Origin: Catonia carolina
Taxonomy: Eukaryota > Arthropoda > Insecta > Hemiptera > Achilidae
Length of the DNA stretch: 64,000 bases
Assembly: GCA_035578175.1 (NCBI GenBank)
Contig: JAQMRL010000001.1
Coordinates: forward strand, 372,799,720 to 372,863,719
Direction of reading: 5' to 3'
Under the pieces are notes generated by a model. That model had not been told where the DNA came from. It saw nothing but the letters and a program-made list of their open reading frames with translations, and did not search any database. Every line of letters starts with the position of its first letter. The first letter of the stretch is position 1. Positions 47,640 through 59,844 of the stretch are shown here, piece by piece. The position numbers and the translations under genes were made by a program.

Positions 47640-48000
47640 CAATACAGAAATATTATTTATTATTTTAGGGTAGTAACCCCATTTATACCCCTTACGAGTA
47701 AATAGTCAAAATTCCAATGATATATTTAACCTGCGTATCACTTCAAGAATACACACCAATTTATAAAACTAAATCTCTTCGAGAAGGTAGGCTGTAATAA
47801 TAATAATATTTACTTTTGGGTAGTCACCCACTTCATTTATAACGCTTTAGGGAGAAGTATTTAAAATGCAAATTCATTAGATTTTCCGTTTTTAGGAAGA
47901 AAGTGCCGAATTTCAGCTCTCTAGGTGATCGGATAGTGAGAATTAATGGCTGAAAGAATTAGTCAGCCCTTCAGGACTTTCGCATTTATAAATACAGATT
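47640..48000 (+). repeat. R-E, partial copy
   Basis: GGTAGTAACCCCATTTATAC and GGTAGTCACCCACTTCATTT are two tandem-like units, followed by AATTTCAGCTCTCTAGGTGA, TCGGATAGTGAGAATTAATG and ACTTTCGCATTTATAAATAC. Confidence 0.6.
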
Positions 48001-48362
48001 TAAATTATTTCTAGACAAAAATTTTTCTTTTAATACATTTTCCAAAATGAACGTAGACCTCCAAATTTCTCGGTGATTCCCTTTTTCTTACGTGCTTAGT
48101 CCAGTTTAATCCCAGCACTCTCTTAATCTCATCTTCTCATCGTATATGTGATTGTCCTCGTGCCCTTGGTCATGTCCACAGTCTCCACTTTGAACAATTT
48201 TTTTTACCACTAATTACAAAACTTGAAAGTCAACTTTTGACTTCTGATTCCTTTCACAGTTTTCAGTCAACACACATCCTAATTAATAGTAATTTTTACA
48301 TCACAACACAGCGGAAAAAAATCAAAACTTAAATCAAAATAACCTTATACTATTTTAGATGT

Positions 48363-48683
48363 AGTTGTTGTTTAGGTTATCAGCCAAAAGACTGGTTTGA
48401 ACCTCTAAAGGCTTTACTAAGTAAAAGGAGGAATGAGGTGGTTTACCATGTCTTCCTCACTGAGGGGAAAAGTATGCTTTTTAACATGTCAGGCCCTCCG
48501 AAAAGCTTCTACTTTCCACCCTGCGAATGGCACTTTCACTTTATTCACCAAAGGGTCTGGCTGTATAATGAAATTCATTACTCTCAGTGGAAATAACTCT
48601 CATACAATTGGCTGACCATGTGATAAGAAATAGCACTATTTTTTGTAACCCTGGAACTAACAGATCGAGTACAAATAATCTAA
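48363..48683 (-). repeat. R-C, left arm of an inverted pair around the cassette exon
   Basis: The head GTTGTTGTTTAGGTTATCAG is at the left end and the body runs rightward, opposite in direction to the 49678-50075 copy. It lacks about 55 internal bases present in the right copy but is otherwise similar along its length. The 60-codon plus-strand frame inside is incidental. Confidence 0.8.
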
Positions 48684-48823
48684 CACTACGGGCAAATATT
48701 TTATTGAATTATTTAATTTTTTATGAATTATTTTTACTATTTTAGATATAAAAATTAAAGAATAATTATAATAGCACTAGTCTCCAAAATCGGTCACAAA
48801 AAAAATGTAAATGAATAACAAAC

Positions 48824-48901
48824 CTCTTCTTCCAGTAAGAAATCCTTTGCTGATAATAAGAGCACGATCCACTTCCTCTAACAAACCACCGTTAATTCCA
48901 C
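48824..48901 (-). CDS. CAP: Probable CAP/Sorbs cassette exon (78 bases)
   Basis: On the minus strand, acceptor GTTGTCCAG opens a 78-base segment that ends at a weaker donor AGAG|GTTTGT. It enters and leaves with the same phase: the last G of the giant exon completes GGT, and its own final G completes GGA with the 20579 exon. Inclusion would insert GGINGG, GLLEEVDRALIISKGFLTG and RR before GVWSPAQ. It is uninterrupted by stops and has a codon pattern unlike the surrounding AT-rich sequence. It lies between the giant exon and the common exon, as an alternative cassette would. The donor is not consensus, so the right edge is the weakest point. The product segment looks like a short amphipathic helix; function unknown. 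Confidence 0.6.
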
Positions 48902-49677
48902 CTGGACAACGACACTCCCCAAAATGAAATCCACTTAATATTAACAAAATTCATTCATCCCTAACTAATTAAATACTAAAATATTAATTAAAAATATTGT
49001 AAAATGTTAATCAAAACAGATAAAACGAAAAACAGACAAAGAGGACAAAACAAAACATTTTACGGTAGTTAAAACTGACGTAAAAAATATCAAACAATGA
49101 ACAGACACAAAATATAGGTTAGTCAATTATAATTATCATAGCACAGTCTGTGGACATTGATAGTACAATTTTAATGAGGTGTAATGTAATTGTATACAAA
49201 ATTTAAGATTAGCCGAATAATAGGATCTTAGTCAAAAGAAAAGGTTATAAAGTAAATAAATATCGATAAACCGCACTGACTTTCTCACTAATCTTCAAGA
49301 ATTACTACATTTTTATTCATAATCAAACCGATTTTGATGATTTCCACAACAGTGGATACCAAACATTGCAACTAATTTTTATTTAGATGATTTTACAGAA
49401 AATCACATATTGTCGCTAATTTGGCCTAAAAATTACTAATTTGAGAAAAAAATACTACATTATAAAATAATAGTACAATTTTTAATTTATGTAACAAGAA
49501 ATATTACCGAATAGTAGATTTTAAGCTTTTAGTTTTAAAACATACAAATTTTGATGCGGTTTTTCATAAAAAATTACAGATAACTGCTAAACTAAGCGTC
49601 GTCGGACAAAAAAGGAAATACAAAACTTATTGTGTTTTTAATGTTCTTTTTTTCTCGAAAATTCTGTTAATATGGAA

Positions 49678-50075
49678 GCTACTTGCTCATAACAAGCAGG
49701 TGGAGTGTTACATTATTTCCACTCGATCTGCTTGTTCCAAGGCTACAAAAAAATAGTTTCTTATCACATCGTCAGCCAATTATTTGACTGAAGGGTTTAA
49801 GAACAGAAGATATAAAGGTGTAAAAGACAACAGTGAGAGTTATCTCCACCTGAGAGTGATGAATTTCATTATAAAGCCAGACCCTGTTGTGAATGAAGTG
49901 AAGGTGTAATTTGCAGGGTGGAAAGTAGATGATTTTCGGAGGGCCTGGCATGCTGATAAACATACTTTTACCTCAGTGAGGAAGGTAATGTTAAACTACC
50001 TCATAACTCCTCGTTTTATTTAGTAAAGCCTCTAGAGGTTCAAACCAGCCTTTCGGCTGATAACCTATACAACAA
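49678..50075 (+). repeat. R-C, right arm of the inverted pair
   Basis: It runs from GCTACTTGCTCATAACAAGC to CAGCCTTTCGGCTGATAACC at the head. It is the reverse complement in layout of 48363-48683, with about 1 kb between arms, and is the fullest R-C copy in the window. The 63-codon minus frame is incidental. Confidence 0.8.
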
Positions 50076-50144
50076 CATGGGATGTACAAAGTAATTTCAA
50101 AAACTCCTCCGACGTTAGCTGGGAAACCTTAAATGACCTAAAGC

Positions 50145-50765
50145 AACAACAGTTGCTTATACTCACGAGTACTGTAACGAACACAGAAATAGCTTAACTC
50201 GTAACTTAAATTGCGTGCCCTACATGATTCTACATTAAAAATATGATTTTTAATATTTTTAACATTGACAATATGATGACTTGTGAGTAAAAGCAACTGG
50301 TGTTGCCGAAGGTCTGTGATTTCCGGACTTAGCCAGAAGTTTTGCTCCAGTACAATTTTATTGAGGTATACATACACGAGCGCGTGTACGGAAAGAAATC
50401 TCAAAAAATTCTTGACTTCAGAAGGTCATGAAAGATAAAATAAGTTGAAATCTGGGTGTAGAAAAGTTTTATTCTTATCGCATACCTTTTTCACTTTGTA
50501 ATAAAATTATAGGTGAGCGAGAAAGTAAAAACAGTTTGTTTACAATAGCTCTTTTACATACTCAAGTAAAGATATCAGTTATTTTAAATCCATTTTTAAT
50601 AAAAAATATTATAAATTATTTTACTATTTACAAAAAGAAATTTACTAATACGTTATGAATCATATTGTTAATGTAGAATAATGTAGGACACACAATTTAA
50701 GTTACGAGTTAAGCTATTTCTGTGTACGTTACAGTACTTGTGAGTATAAGCAACTGGTGTCGTTT
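50145..50765. mobile_element. Element with about 90-base terminal inverted repeats
   Basis: GTTGCTTATACTCACGAGTA… through ACTTAAATTGCGTGCCCTAC (50150-50230) recurs in inverted orientation at 50675-50762 with few differences. A third short piece, TTGTGAGTAAAAGCAACTGG, is at 50281-50300. The internal 88-codon frame is not a known protein. Likely a small foldback or MITE-type element; the class is unknown. Confidence 0.6.
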
Positions 50766-52679
50766 GTAATAGGAGTGCCGTTAATGGGTCAAGATAGTAT
50801 ATGTAGACTTTAGATTACACAACCTAAAGTTTACATTCAAAAATCGATCTTAACGATATTTCTGACTGAGGACAACGGAAAACAGTTTGATAATTTAGTA
50901 CTAACATTCTAATTTATTTTTTATAATTTACTTAATATTTTTTTATTATTTGCTATCGACGACTGCATACTACTCTTAAATATCCATTTTTATCGCTACT
51001 TTTTGCTATTTGATTGATTTGCGTAGAAGACAATTTAAACAGGAAAGTCCCTGGTGATTGTTTTTCATGTGTGGCTGTCCACACGCCAAATCGGTGTAAC
51101 GTAACAATTAATAGCATCTTTCTACCACCTGATAGAATTGGGTTGAAAACCCTTCAAAACTCTTTAGTATTTGAAAATATTTCTTTAACGGTAATACGAT
51201 ATGAGTTTATACAAATTAATATCACTGTAATTAATTACATTCAAAAAAATATACGCGTGAATAAGCGTATACTTATTACTAGATGATTATTTTTACTAGA
51301 TAAATACCAAGCGCCCGAAAATTTACTTCTGGAATCATTTGGGTTTAAACAAATTGAGCATCCACTTTAAAAAATTATGTAACTGTTGATGGGGAAAAAT
51401 TATATAGCCTCTATATTAACATGAAACAAAAAAAGAGGAAACATATTACACAGATCAAAGACTTAGGGTATCGGCTCTTTAGAACTTAAACGAAGAGTAA
51501 AAACGAACAGTGGTGGAATATAGAAGGGAATCATACAGTGAAATAATTCTTACCACGCTGACTGTAAAACAGCTTTCACAAATGTATAATTAAACATGGT
51601 ACGAAATGGCTCTGAATGACAAAAACACAAAAGAAACTTGTTGAAATGCTCAGTTCAATCTGAATTACTAGATTTGTGATTAGAAAACTGCGGAAATTTA
51701 CATTAATACTTTACCTTGATAGAAATTCTACAGTTCCACGGATCTCAAACTCAAAGAACTCAGATATATCACACAAAACTTATAAACTTATAAAAACTTA
51801 TAAAAACTACATCGATCAAAAATCAATTCGAAAACTGAGTAACATTCAAACAGTATCGTAATGATATTAAGAAACCTGAATGTTATATTGTACTTTTAAT
51901 TATATTTCTTAAATTATTTTAATGATGAAAAATTTGACCTAAATAAAGAAGTAGTTAAATCGGATACAACTTTTTAATATGCGTTATTTGGAAGACCAGC
52001 AGTATTTGTAGTGTCCACAAACTACGGTATCTGGGTAACAGCAACAACAGCAACAACAGCAACAGTAGTTAAACAGAACAAAAGCAAACTCTCAAAACAA
52101 AATATCAGACCAAAAGTATAAAAACAAAAACACAAGAACAAAAAGTAAAATTAGGGTTAAAATAAGAAAGAAAAAACACTCAAAATTATACTTGTTAATA
52201 AAATCAACAAAAAACACAAGTTACAACGATGGAATTGTATCAGATCGTAAAGGCTTCTTACGAAAGATATTTCATTTCATTAAGATTCGAATGTCATTTT
52301 TGGAGAGTAGATTTTATCGAAGTAAACACATGAAAGAAGAAATTATCTAGGTTAAAGTAAGTATCTCCCCCCCCCCGTAAAATCCGTAAAATAAAGATTG
52401 AAGAATACGTTACTAAGTATGATTAATTATTACAAAATTGTACTTATAATTTAAAATGGGTGTATAAAAAAATAAAACAATTTTTATTGTAATATTTATC
52501 CCAGTTATGAATTCTAAAAAATAATATTTGAAATAACTAAACAAGAGAACAAAATGTTAATTATTACAGTAATTTACAGTCATTCAGACCAAATTCATTT
52601 TAATATGAGAACATCTCCCACTGCCAGACTGTGACGTAACATTATGACGTCACGTGACCCATATACTTTGACTCTATTT
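50766..52679. other. Intron sequence downstream of the giant exon
   Basis: AT-rich. It holds a (CAACAG)-type short repeat at about 52040-52066 and a run of 13 C at 52367-52377. CRE-like TGACGTCACGTGAC is near 52648. Open frame 51014-51286 (plus) is unassigned. Confidence 0.45.
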
Positions 52680-52837
52680 CTATCCTACACAAATGTCGGT
52701 CCTACATAAATGTGTCGGCCCAGAGCACAAGCAGTAAGTTTCCCGACTACCACGCTGAACGTTATAAAGCAAGCACACATACAGATAACACTCAGGCAGG
52801 ATGTTATACAACATTAACCAGAAATTATGCGACTCAC

Positions 52838-55800
52838 CATTTTTTGGTGATTCTGATGTGAGCTGGACAAATTCTTGCAGATGTTTTGGAAGATCCTTAT
52901 CTTCATATTCCTGGTTACTGTCGTCCTCATCCTCTAAAGAAATACCCAGCTTTGACATTCGTTCTTTTACTTTTTCCATAAATTCTTCTTCCAATTTCGG
53001 TACATCAGACATTACTGCGATATCTCCCAATTCTTCTTTTGTAACAAACATAGAAGTCGGTCTGTCTGATATCTTTATCACTTTTTGTTGCCTCCTTTCG
53101 TATCGCTCGGCAACCTTATCCATATATTCTTCGTACATTTTCTGTCTAAAAATTTCACCACCGGTCGTGACACTTGGGGGTAATGATTTAGGCCTTTCAG
53201 GTCGTTGTTTATGATCAGGTGATAACATCACAGCTATATCACCTTGTTTTGAAATCTTATACTGATCCGCGTCGAATACCCTCTTGCCATCTGTATGAGT
53301 AATATTTCGAGACATTGTCAACCAACCGGAAACGTAATCGCCACTACCCGTGTACTTTTTACCAGTTTCCTCCCCGCAACGACCGGTAAGGGGATTACAC
53401 AAGTCAGTTGTTGCAATTGGACAGTGCGCCTTGGCCGCGGGATAGATTTGGCTCTGGATCAACGCCAACAGTCTAGATCCATCACTCTGCTCTAAACCAC
53501 GATCGAGCTCTACTCTATTACTGCTTTCTTCTACCTCTGATTCTCCTCCTTTCGTATCTGAAAATATCTTATTCAATTCTGGAATTTTACAAGCAAATTC
53601 GTTATCAACAAACACTCTGCCTTTTCGCTTCCATTCCTTTTTATTTATCTTACCATCACTTTCTTTGCTCGTATCACTATCACTATCCTTTTTATTGAAA
53701 TTAATTTCATTACTATGCAATGTTTCTTCTTGTTTTTTAAGTTCATTCTTTTTTATTTCATCATTAATCTCGGATGATAAATCATCAAAAATTTGAGCAA
53801 AATTATTGGATCCTTTTACAGAAATTTCACTGTTAGAATTATTATCTGTAAATCTACTTTTCCGATACCCCTTTAGTGCTAAGAGATTCGCAGCTTCTGA
53901 TAATAATTCTGGGGTGTAATCTTGGGGTTTTCTCATATCGTTATAATGTTCTAGTTGAATCAAATCTGGTGATGGTAAATTTTGATTTAGATTTTTTCGT
54001 TTAGTATCTTCATGATAACCTCTTCTCTGAATAAACTTTTTATGTAAATCTAACAAACCAGCTGCTTCTTTTGGACTGGATGGAACTATCCCACTTTTAG
54101 ATTGAGACGGGGATAAACACATTCGTAAATTTTCATCAGATGTTTCAACGCTAACCCATTGGTCATCACTGTCAAATGGTAAACTGTAGGGAGGCGAATT
54201 TACATTAGATGGAGGAGGGGTAAACATTAAAACGCTACTGGAACGAGGTGAAAAGACATCGTTTGGCAAACTGCAACTTCCTAAAGATAAAGGACGAGAT
54301 GTTGGTCGAGTTTCTGCTGGTGATTCAGGTAAAGTAGATGATCTAGATAAATTTCTCGGTGACAACAACTTTTCATTGTAGTCTTCTCGACTAGCTGGCC
54401 GTTCCAGGTTTTCAGTTTTAAACCGAATGATTCCAACTTCTTCCAAAATTCTGATTCCATTTGGTAATGATATAATTTTTTTTGCAGACAATTCTTTTAA
54501 TGTTTCAGGATTTTGGTAAGTCATACAATTAATAGTGTCAAACAATCGATCCTCTTGTTTATCTTCGGATTCGTAAATTAATGGTGACTGAGAAGTCGTA
54601 CAACGAGTAGTGCTTTGTGTAGTAGCAGTACCACTACTAGATGAATTTTGACGAGATAGGATAGGCGTTGTTGAAACATCAATTTTTTCTTGAGGTTGTA
54701 CGTATTTATTATCCGAAAAGACCCGTAAATTACTATCGTCTTCTAATAAACGTGTTGGAACTTCATTCAATACGCTAAATGTATTTGATGTATTATTATC
54801 TAAAGGTAATTCATTATTATAAGGCTTTTTTATACAATTTTCTTCTTCCTTTTCAGATGTTAATGACATTTGTGAATTACACTTTCCAGTGCTACTTTTT
54901 ATTAAATCTAAAGTATAGATGTCATCAAAATCTCTGTTACTGGAATCAATTTCACTTTTCGTTCTTGTTTCTTGATTATTGTTTATTTCACTTTTATTAT
55001 TTATAAATGAAATTGTGTCAGAATTAGGTTTTTGGACTAATCTATCCGGAGTATTATCAGTCTTGACTAAAGGATTATCAAATTTTGAATTTAAATTATC
55101 AAGGTTTGTTTTACGCTTCTTACTTAATTTTCCTTCATCTGATGGTAGGATTACTTCTGATTTATCGGCTTCATTTGTGTCTTGCTCTAAACTCTTACTT
55201 CCATTTTCTACTGATAATACCTCATTAATTTTTTTAGCATGAATAACAACTAACTGAGGTTCGGTTTCCTCTAGAAATGCATCTTTTATTATGGTATCGT
55301 CACTGTTATCGCTATCAAGATATATAATTTCTATTCCATCAGCCTCGTCTAGTGTAGTTCCTTCACTCCAAGATTTTATGCCACCGTCATCAGACATGAA
55401 TTCTCCCTCACTATCCGAATCTACCCAGTCCTCAGGAACGGAATCAAATTCATTATTTTTTCTAATCGCTTCTGAATCTTCCCACGGTTTTACATCTACG
55501 TCACTCTTTTTATCACTATCACTGAGATCGCTATTTTCTTCCGTTATTACATCCAAATAATGTCTATGAGGAGATGGAATATAACATGGTTCCGCTACAC
55601 ACCGGCTTCTACAATGTTTATAAATGACAATTTCTTCTTTAGCCGCATAGGGTGCTGATTCACTAACAACTGATACTGCTGCAGCTTCTTCCGAAGATTT
55701 ACAAGATGATGAATCATCATACTCTTCAGGTTTTGTTAAATCTAATGTTTCTAAAAAGCAACGAAGTCTTTCCTCTTCTTCCGGAGGGATTAAAGGATTT

Positions 55801-57070
55801 CTAATATCTTGTATAGTTAAACCGTAATCGTCAGATCCGTCTTCTAAAAGTAACGGAGAAGTGACTTGAGCACGTAAATCATTTGGAGGAAAATGAACAA
55901 AATACTCCTGGTGAACGTCTTCGTCACTAGATACTGGTCCACTTGAAGTATCTAATTCTTCAACACTTTCCCAATCTGGACCAAAAAATGTATTTTCAGT
56001 AGCCAAAGTAGGCGTTGGCGGGTTTACGACAACCTCAATACTCGGAACTTCCTTTTCAATGATATCTATGGGTTTCTTGTTTATTTCTACAGTGTGTTCA
56101 CTAGATGAAGAAATGGCACTAACGTTATTTAAATCAGAATTTGATAAATTCTTATCTCGATCAGAATTATTAGATAGTCCTTCAAGAGTTTTAACTGATT
56201 CTGCAGAATTATTTTCAGTATCAAAATTAATGTTTTCAATAATTTCTACTGTCTCTTTGATACAAGGAGACACAAATTCAATTTTTGTATCACGTAACAC
56301 TTTCTTCTGGGTCTTATCTTTGATCTTTTTTTGTTCATTTATAATTTTAGTATCTTGTACTACATTTTTTGCTGAATTACCTTTAACAGGGTTAATCTGT
56401 AACTCACGTACAATAACAGATTGACACTGTTTTTCTTTTGAGACTTTCTGCTGATTTTCTGAATTACTATCATTAGTATTTTCTTGCGTTGATGAACCAC
56501 TTTCATCTTGTATTAACCTATCTTTATGATTTTTGATACGATTTTTATTTTTAGAAATTTTCTTCAGTTTTAAATCATCACCCCTTGTTGTAGGTTCTGA
56601 TTTAGGATCATCTGGTTTATTTTTTTGTTTTTTATTATTACTTTTTGACTCGTTTGATGGAGATTGTACATTTTCTTTACTATTTGAATTATTTCCTAAA
56701 ATACTAACAGAGTTTTCAAAAGGCTTTGAAGTTTTCGAAGATGTACATTCGATGCTACATGGCGTTTCGGGTGATAATCTGACAGGATCAACTTCAGCAT
56801 CAGTAACGACAACTGAATCAGAAGATTCTTTTGAATCATTGCTATTTTGGGACGATATATCAAAATCTTCCCCAACGGATTTTATTTTAACTTTTAATCG
56901 AGCTTTACGAAGGCGCCTTGCTTTACTAGACGACATTTTCTGGGTTTGATTTTCACTTGGTACCTGAGATTCTTCATTTCCCAACTCATTAGTATCATTT
57001 TTAACTGTAATTTCGGCGTTTGTACTCCCATCTTTAGTATTTTCTTGCTTACGTTGTTTTAATTTCTTAC
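52838..57070 (-). CDS. CAP: CAP/Sorbs giant exon encoding a long disordered, acidic/Ser-rich region
   Basis: An uninterrupted minus-strand frame of about 1,410 codons between a T-rich acceptor (TTGAAATCTAG, 57071-57072) and donor AATG|GTGAGT. It ends SESPKN plus G, in phase with the cassette and 20579 exons. The first in-frame Met (MSSSKARRLRK at 56936, context AAAATGT) is 45 codons inside. Upstream codons stay open to the acceptor, so either translation starts at that Met or another coding exon lies to the right. The product has a basic stretch (KARRLRKARLKVKIK), long Ser/Asp/Glu/Asn-rich segments, a Cys-bearing block (LCNPLTGRCGEETGKK), and two copies of a GDIAVM…(EE)(F/Y)MxKVxER unit near the end. 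No enzyme domain is visible. The frame reads on 52 codons past the donor to a stop at 52680 if the intron is retained. Assignment to CAP rests on phase and order, not on a recognised domain in this exon. Confidence 0.75.
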
Positions 57071-59789
57071 CTAGATTTCAAATAACCCAGAAAAATACAC
57101 AAAATAGAATAAATTTAATTTCTCACACATACATCTTGCAAAGAAAAACCTATTACTTAGTTTTCAAATTACTTCCTTTGCGTACAAAAGAAGTTGTACG
57201 GATTTAGTAAACTAATAAAAATTATATAAATAGAAAATAATTAGTTTCAAAGTAAACATGTCAAATACTTTTAATAAGATTGTTTTGACACTACGTCAGA
57301 AAATTCATTAAGTTTTTATGAACAGAAAATTAAATAAACTTATTATAAATAAATTACGTATTAAAAATATCTTAAAAACTATTAATTTTGTTAAATAAGC
57401 AGACAGATGCCTCTTAAAACCAACACAAAAACACGCAAACTGCTAAGTATATATTGATAAAAACAGATTTTCTGTTTCATACTAATCAGGAAAAGCTTAA
57501 TAGGTGTATGGTCATTTAATAATACATTAATTACTTCAATATTTGTATTTATTTACTTTTAAACATTAAAATAAAAATATGTAACACTTGTTCAAAACAT
57601 TCACGTACTGTGCAAAGAATGATAGATATTATAAAAATTCGCGTAATCTCTGGCTGTCACATAAAAAGCACACCTGGATCTATGCTAAAGGTATTTGAAT
57701 GGAAAGTGAAGTTTTAAGTGAGACTAAACTCATAAAAGAAAAAATATAACTGAATTAATATCGTTGGAGTGGTTTTCACAACCGGTTATTTAAGTTACAC
57801 AAAAAGTAGAAGGAAATTTTAAGATATTTTCTCTAAAACAACACTCTTCAATTTGTTAACATGAGAAGTTATTAGTCAGAAATTGTAATTTCTTTTAATA
57901 AATGTAAAAACAACTTAAATTTCATAAAAATAAAATAAAACTACTTCAAAACAAAAACTATCATTGGCCTGTTTTTGTTATCTGCTGCGTGACAACGGTT
58001 ATCTATGTGTGTTACATAAACATAAAATAAAGAACTAATTGATAGCTCATGTATTCGCATTTGCTGGGGCGTTTCTATTATGCAATTAAAATATTTTCAA
58101 AATAATATATTTTATTTGAACTCTTCTGTTTACTACAAGAATCCTATTTCAATTCAAAAGTAAAAATTACCAAATTTGTCAAAAAAGACAACCTTGCAGA
58201 AGTTACCACAAACGCACCCACCTACGACACATTAACTTCCAATGGTACCCAAATTTTCAAACAACAAATTTGTATAATCTCAGATTGATTCTTAAAGAAA
58301 AATGTTGTTTACATTTTTTTATTATTTACAAAAAGCACTTAGAAAAACGTTACACAAAAATTTAACATTTAAAATACCTATGTAAATACATTGTTCCAAT
58401 TTAAATGATTAGCTGTTAATGAAACACCAAAATAAAATAAAACATAACATCAACTACATCTTCTGAATATTAATAAAAAATTTACAAAAACACTCGCTCA
58501 AATAGACAATTAAATATTATGTATTATGTATTTAGTAGTGAGTAGAAAAAAACAAGTAATATTATTTAAATCAAAACAGATGAAACTAAATATAACAAAA
58601 AATTAGTTGCACGAAAAAATACGAATAGAGTAATGTTGAGGGACAACTTAAATAGAAACAAACATAAAATTATAAGGAAAATATGGAATGTAATAAAATA
58701 TTTCTTAGAATATTAGTACACTTGTACATAAGCAAGCAAGAGTAAGAAAGGAAATGGATAATTATTGTTTTGTTGAGTAAGATGAAAAAAAGGACGCACA
58801 AAAAATGTTAATACGATTACTTCGAAGGTAGTAATTAAAAACTAATTAACAGACCAAAAAGAATAACTAAATATTATAATAATCCATAGACGTAAAAAAA
58901 AAATACGGCCTTAATATACTTTCATACTCTGTTGCCAGTAACATAAATTAAAACATACGTACATCACAACAGTATTATTCATTAATTTTATAAACAACGT
59001 GGTCATCATTAATTTCAAACTATCGTTTAAAAATTCAGTCGTTTTTAAAACACAACTTTTTAAATCTATACGACAAAAAATAAACATTAAATTTATTTGG
59101 CAAACCTTTTGGTGAAAACCAAGATAAATTTGTAAATCAATTTACTTCTACTATGTATTTACTTAGTAAAATTGAACAACTGTTTTATTTCTCTAAATTT
59201 CTTGTTATTGCAAAATTAACACCTAAAACTAGTCCTGCTTAGGATCCATAAATGATGCATTTTATCACCGATTTTGTTTTTAATATAATGAATTTTTTTT
59301 AGTGTAGGGTACACCTTTTACAATAAAATTACACGGTTTGTTTTATAAATTTTTCTTAACGTCGGTATTTTGGAATAATTTGAACTTCTTTAAAAAAAAG
59401 CATTCACAAATATAAAAATTAGTCCAACACACCAAACACTCCTTCCATTTAGTAAATTATAAATAAATAATAGTAAATTCTGAATCAATAAACAAATTCA
59501 TTTGATTAAAGTCATTACCATATCTTCGCTATAGATTTCCAGCAATAAGTTCTCATGACAATTGAAATTTACGCTTCCACGTAGGGTCACCTAATATGCA
59601 AATTGTGCTCATTGTTTTAATAAAATGGATTTGTCCGAATGTAAAATAGAAAAAAGAATATAGTGAAGGTTGGAGATAAAATTCGGACTTTAATATAATT
59701 ATTTGTGATGTTTAAAAAATTTCATAAATTTGATGATACGATGATTCATGATGATAAAATGGTGAAATTATCTGGTTTATCAATGATCC
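57071..59789. other. Upstream flank or 5' intron, nothing recognised
   Basis: About 2.7 kb of AT-rich sequence without repeats of the families above, without CpG enrichment and without a convincing exon. The start of the long CAP isoform is not visible here. Confidence 0.45.
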
Positions 59790-59844
59790 TTGTCAAAATG
59801 TTTATCAATGTTATCAATGGAAAAAAATCATGAAAATAAATTTA

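Noticed and set aside
48433..48615. 60-codon plus frame as a small gene
   Set aside because: It lies wholly inside the R-C repeat and the same frame is broken in the other copies.
52801..56949. Several plus-strand frames of 65-138 codons
   Set aside because: They are antisense to the giant CAP exon and show its reversed composition only.
58160..58260. Upstream coding exon for the giant exon
   Set aside because: A weak donor-like GGTAATT is present but all frames have stops close by and no acceptor or start supports it.
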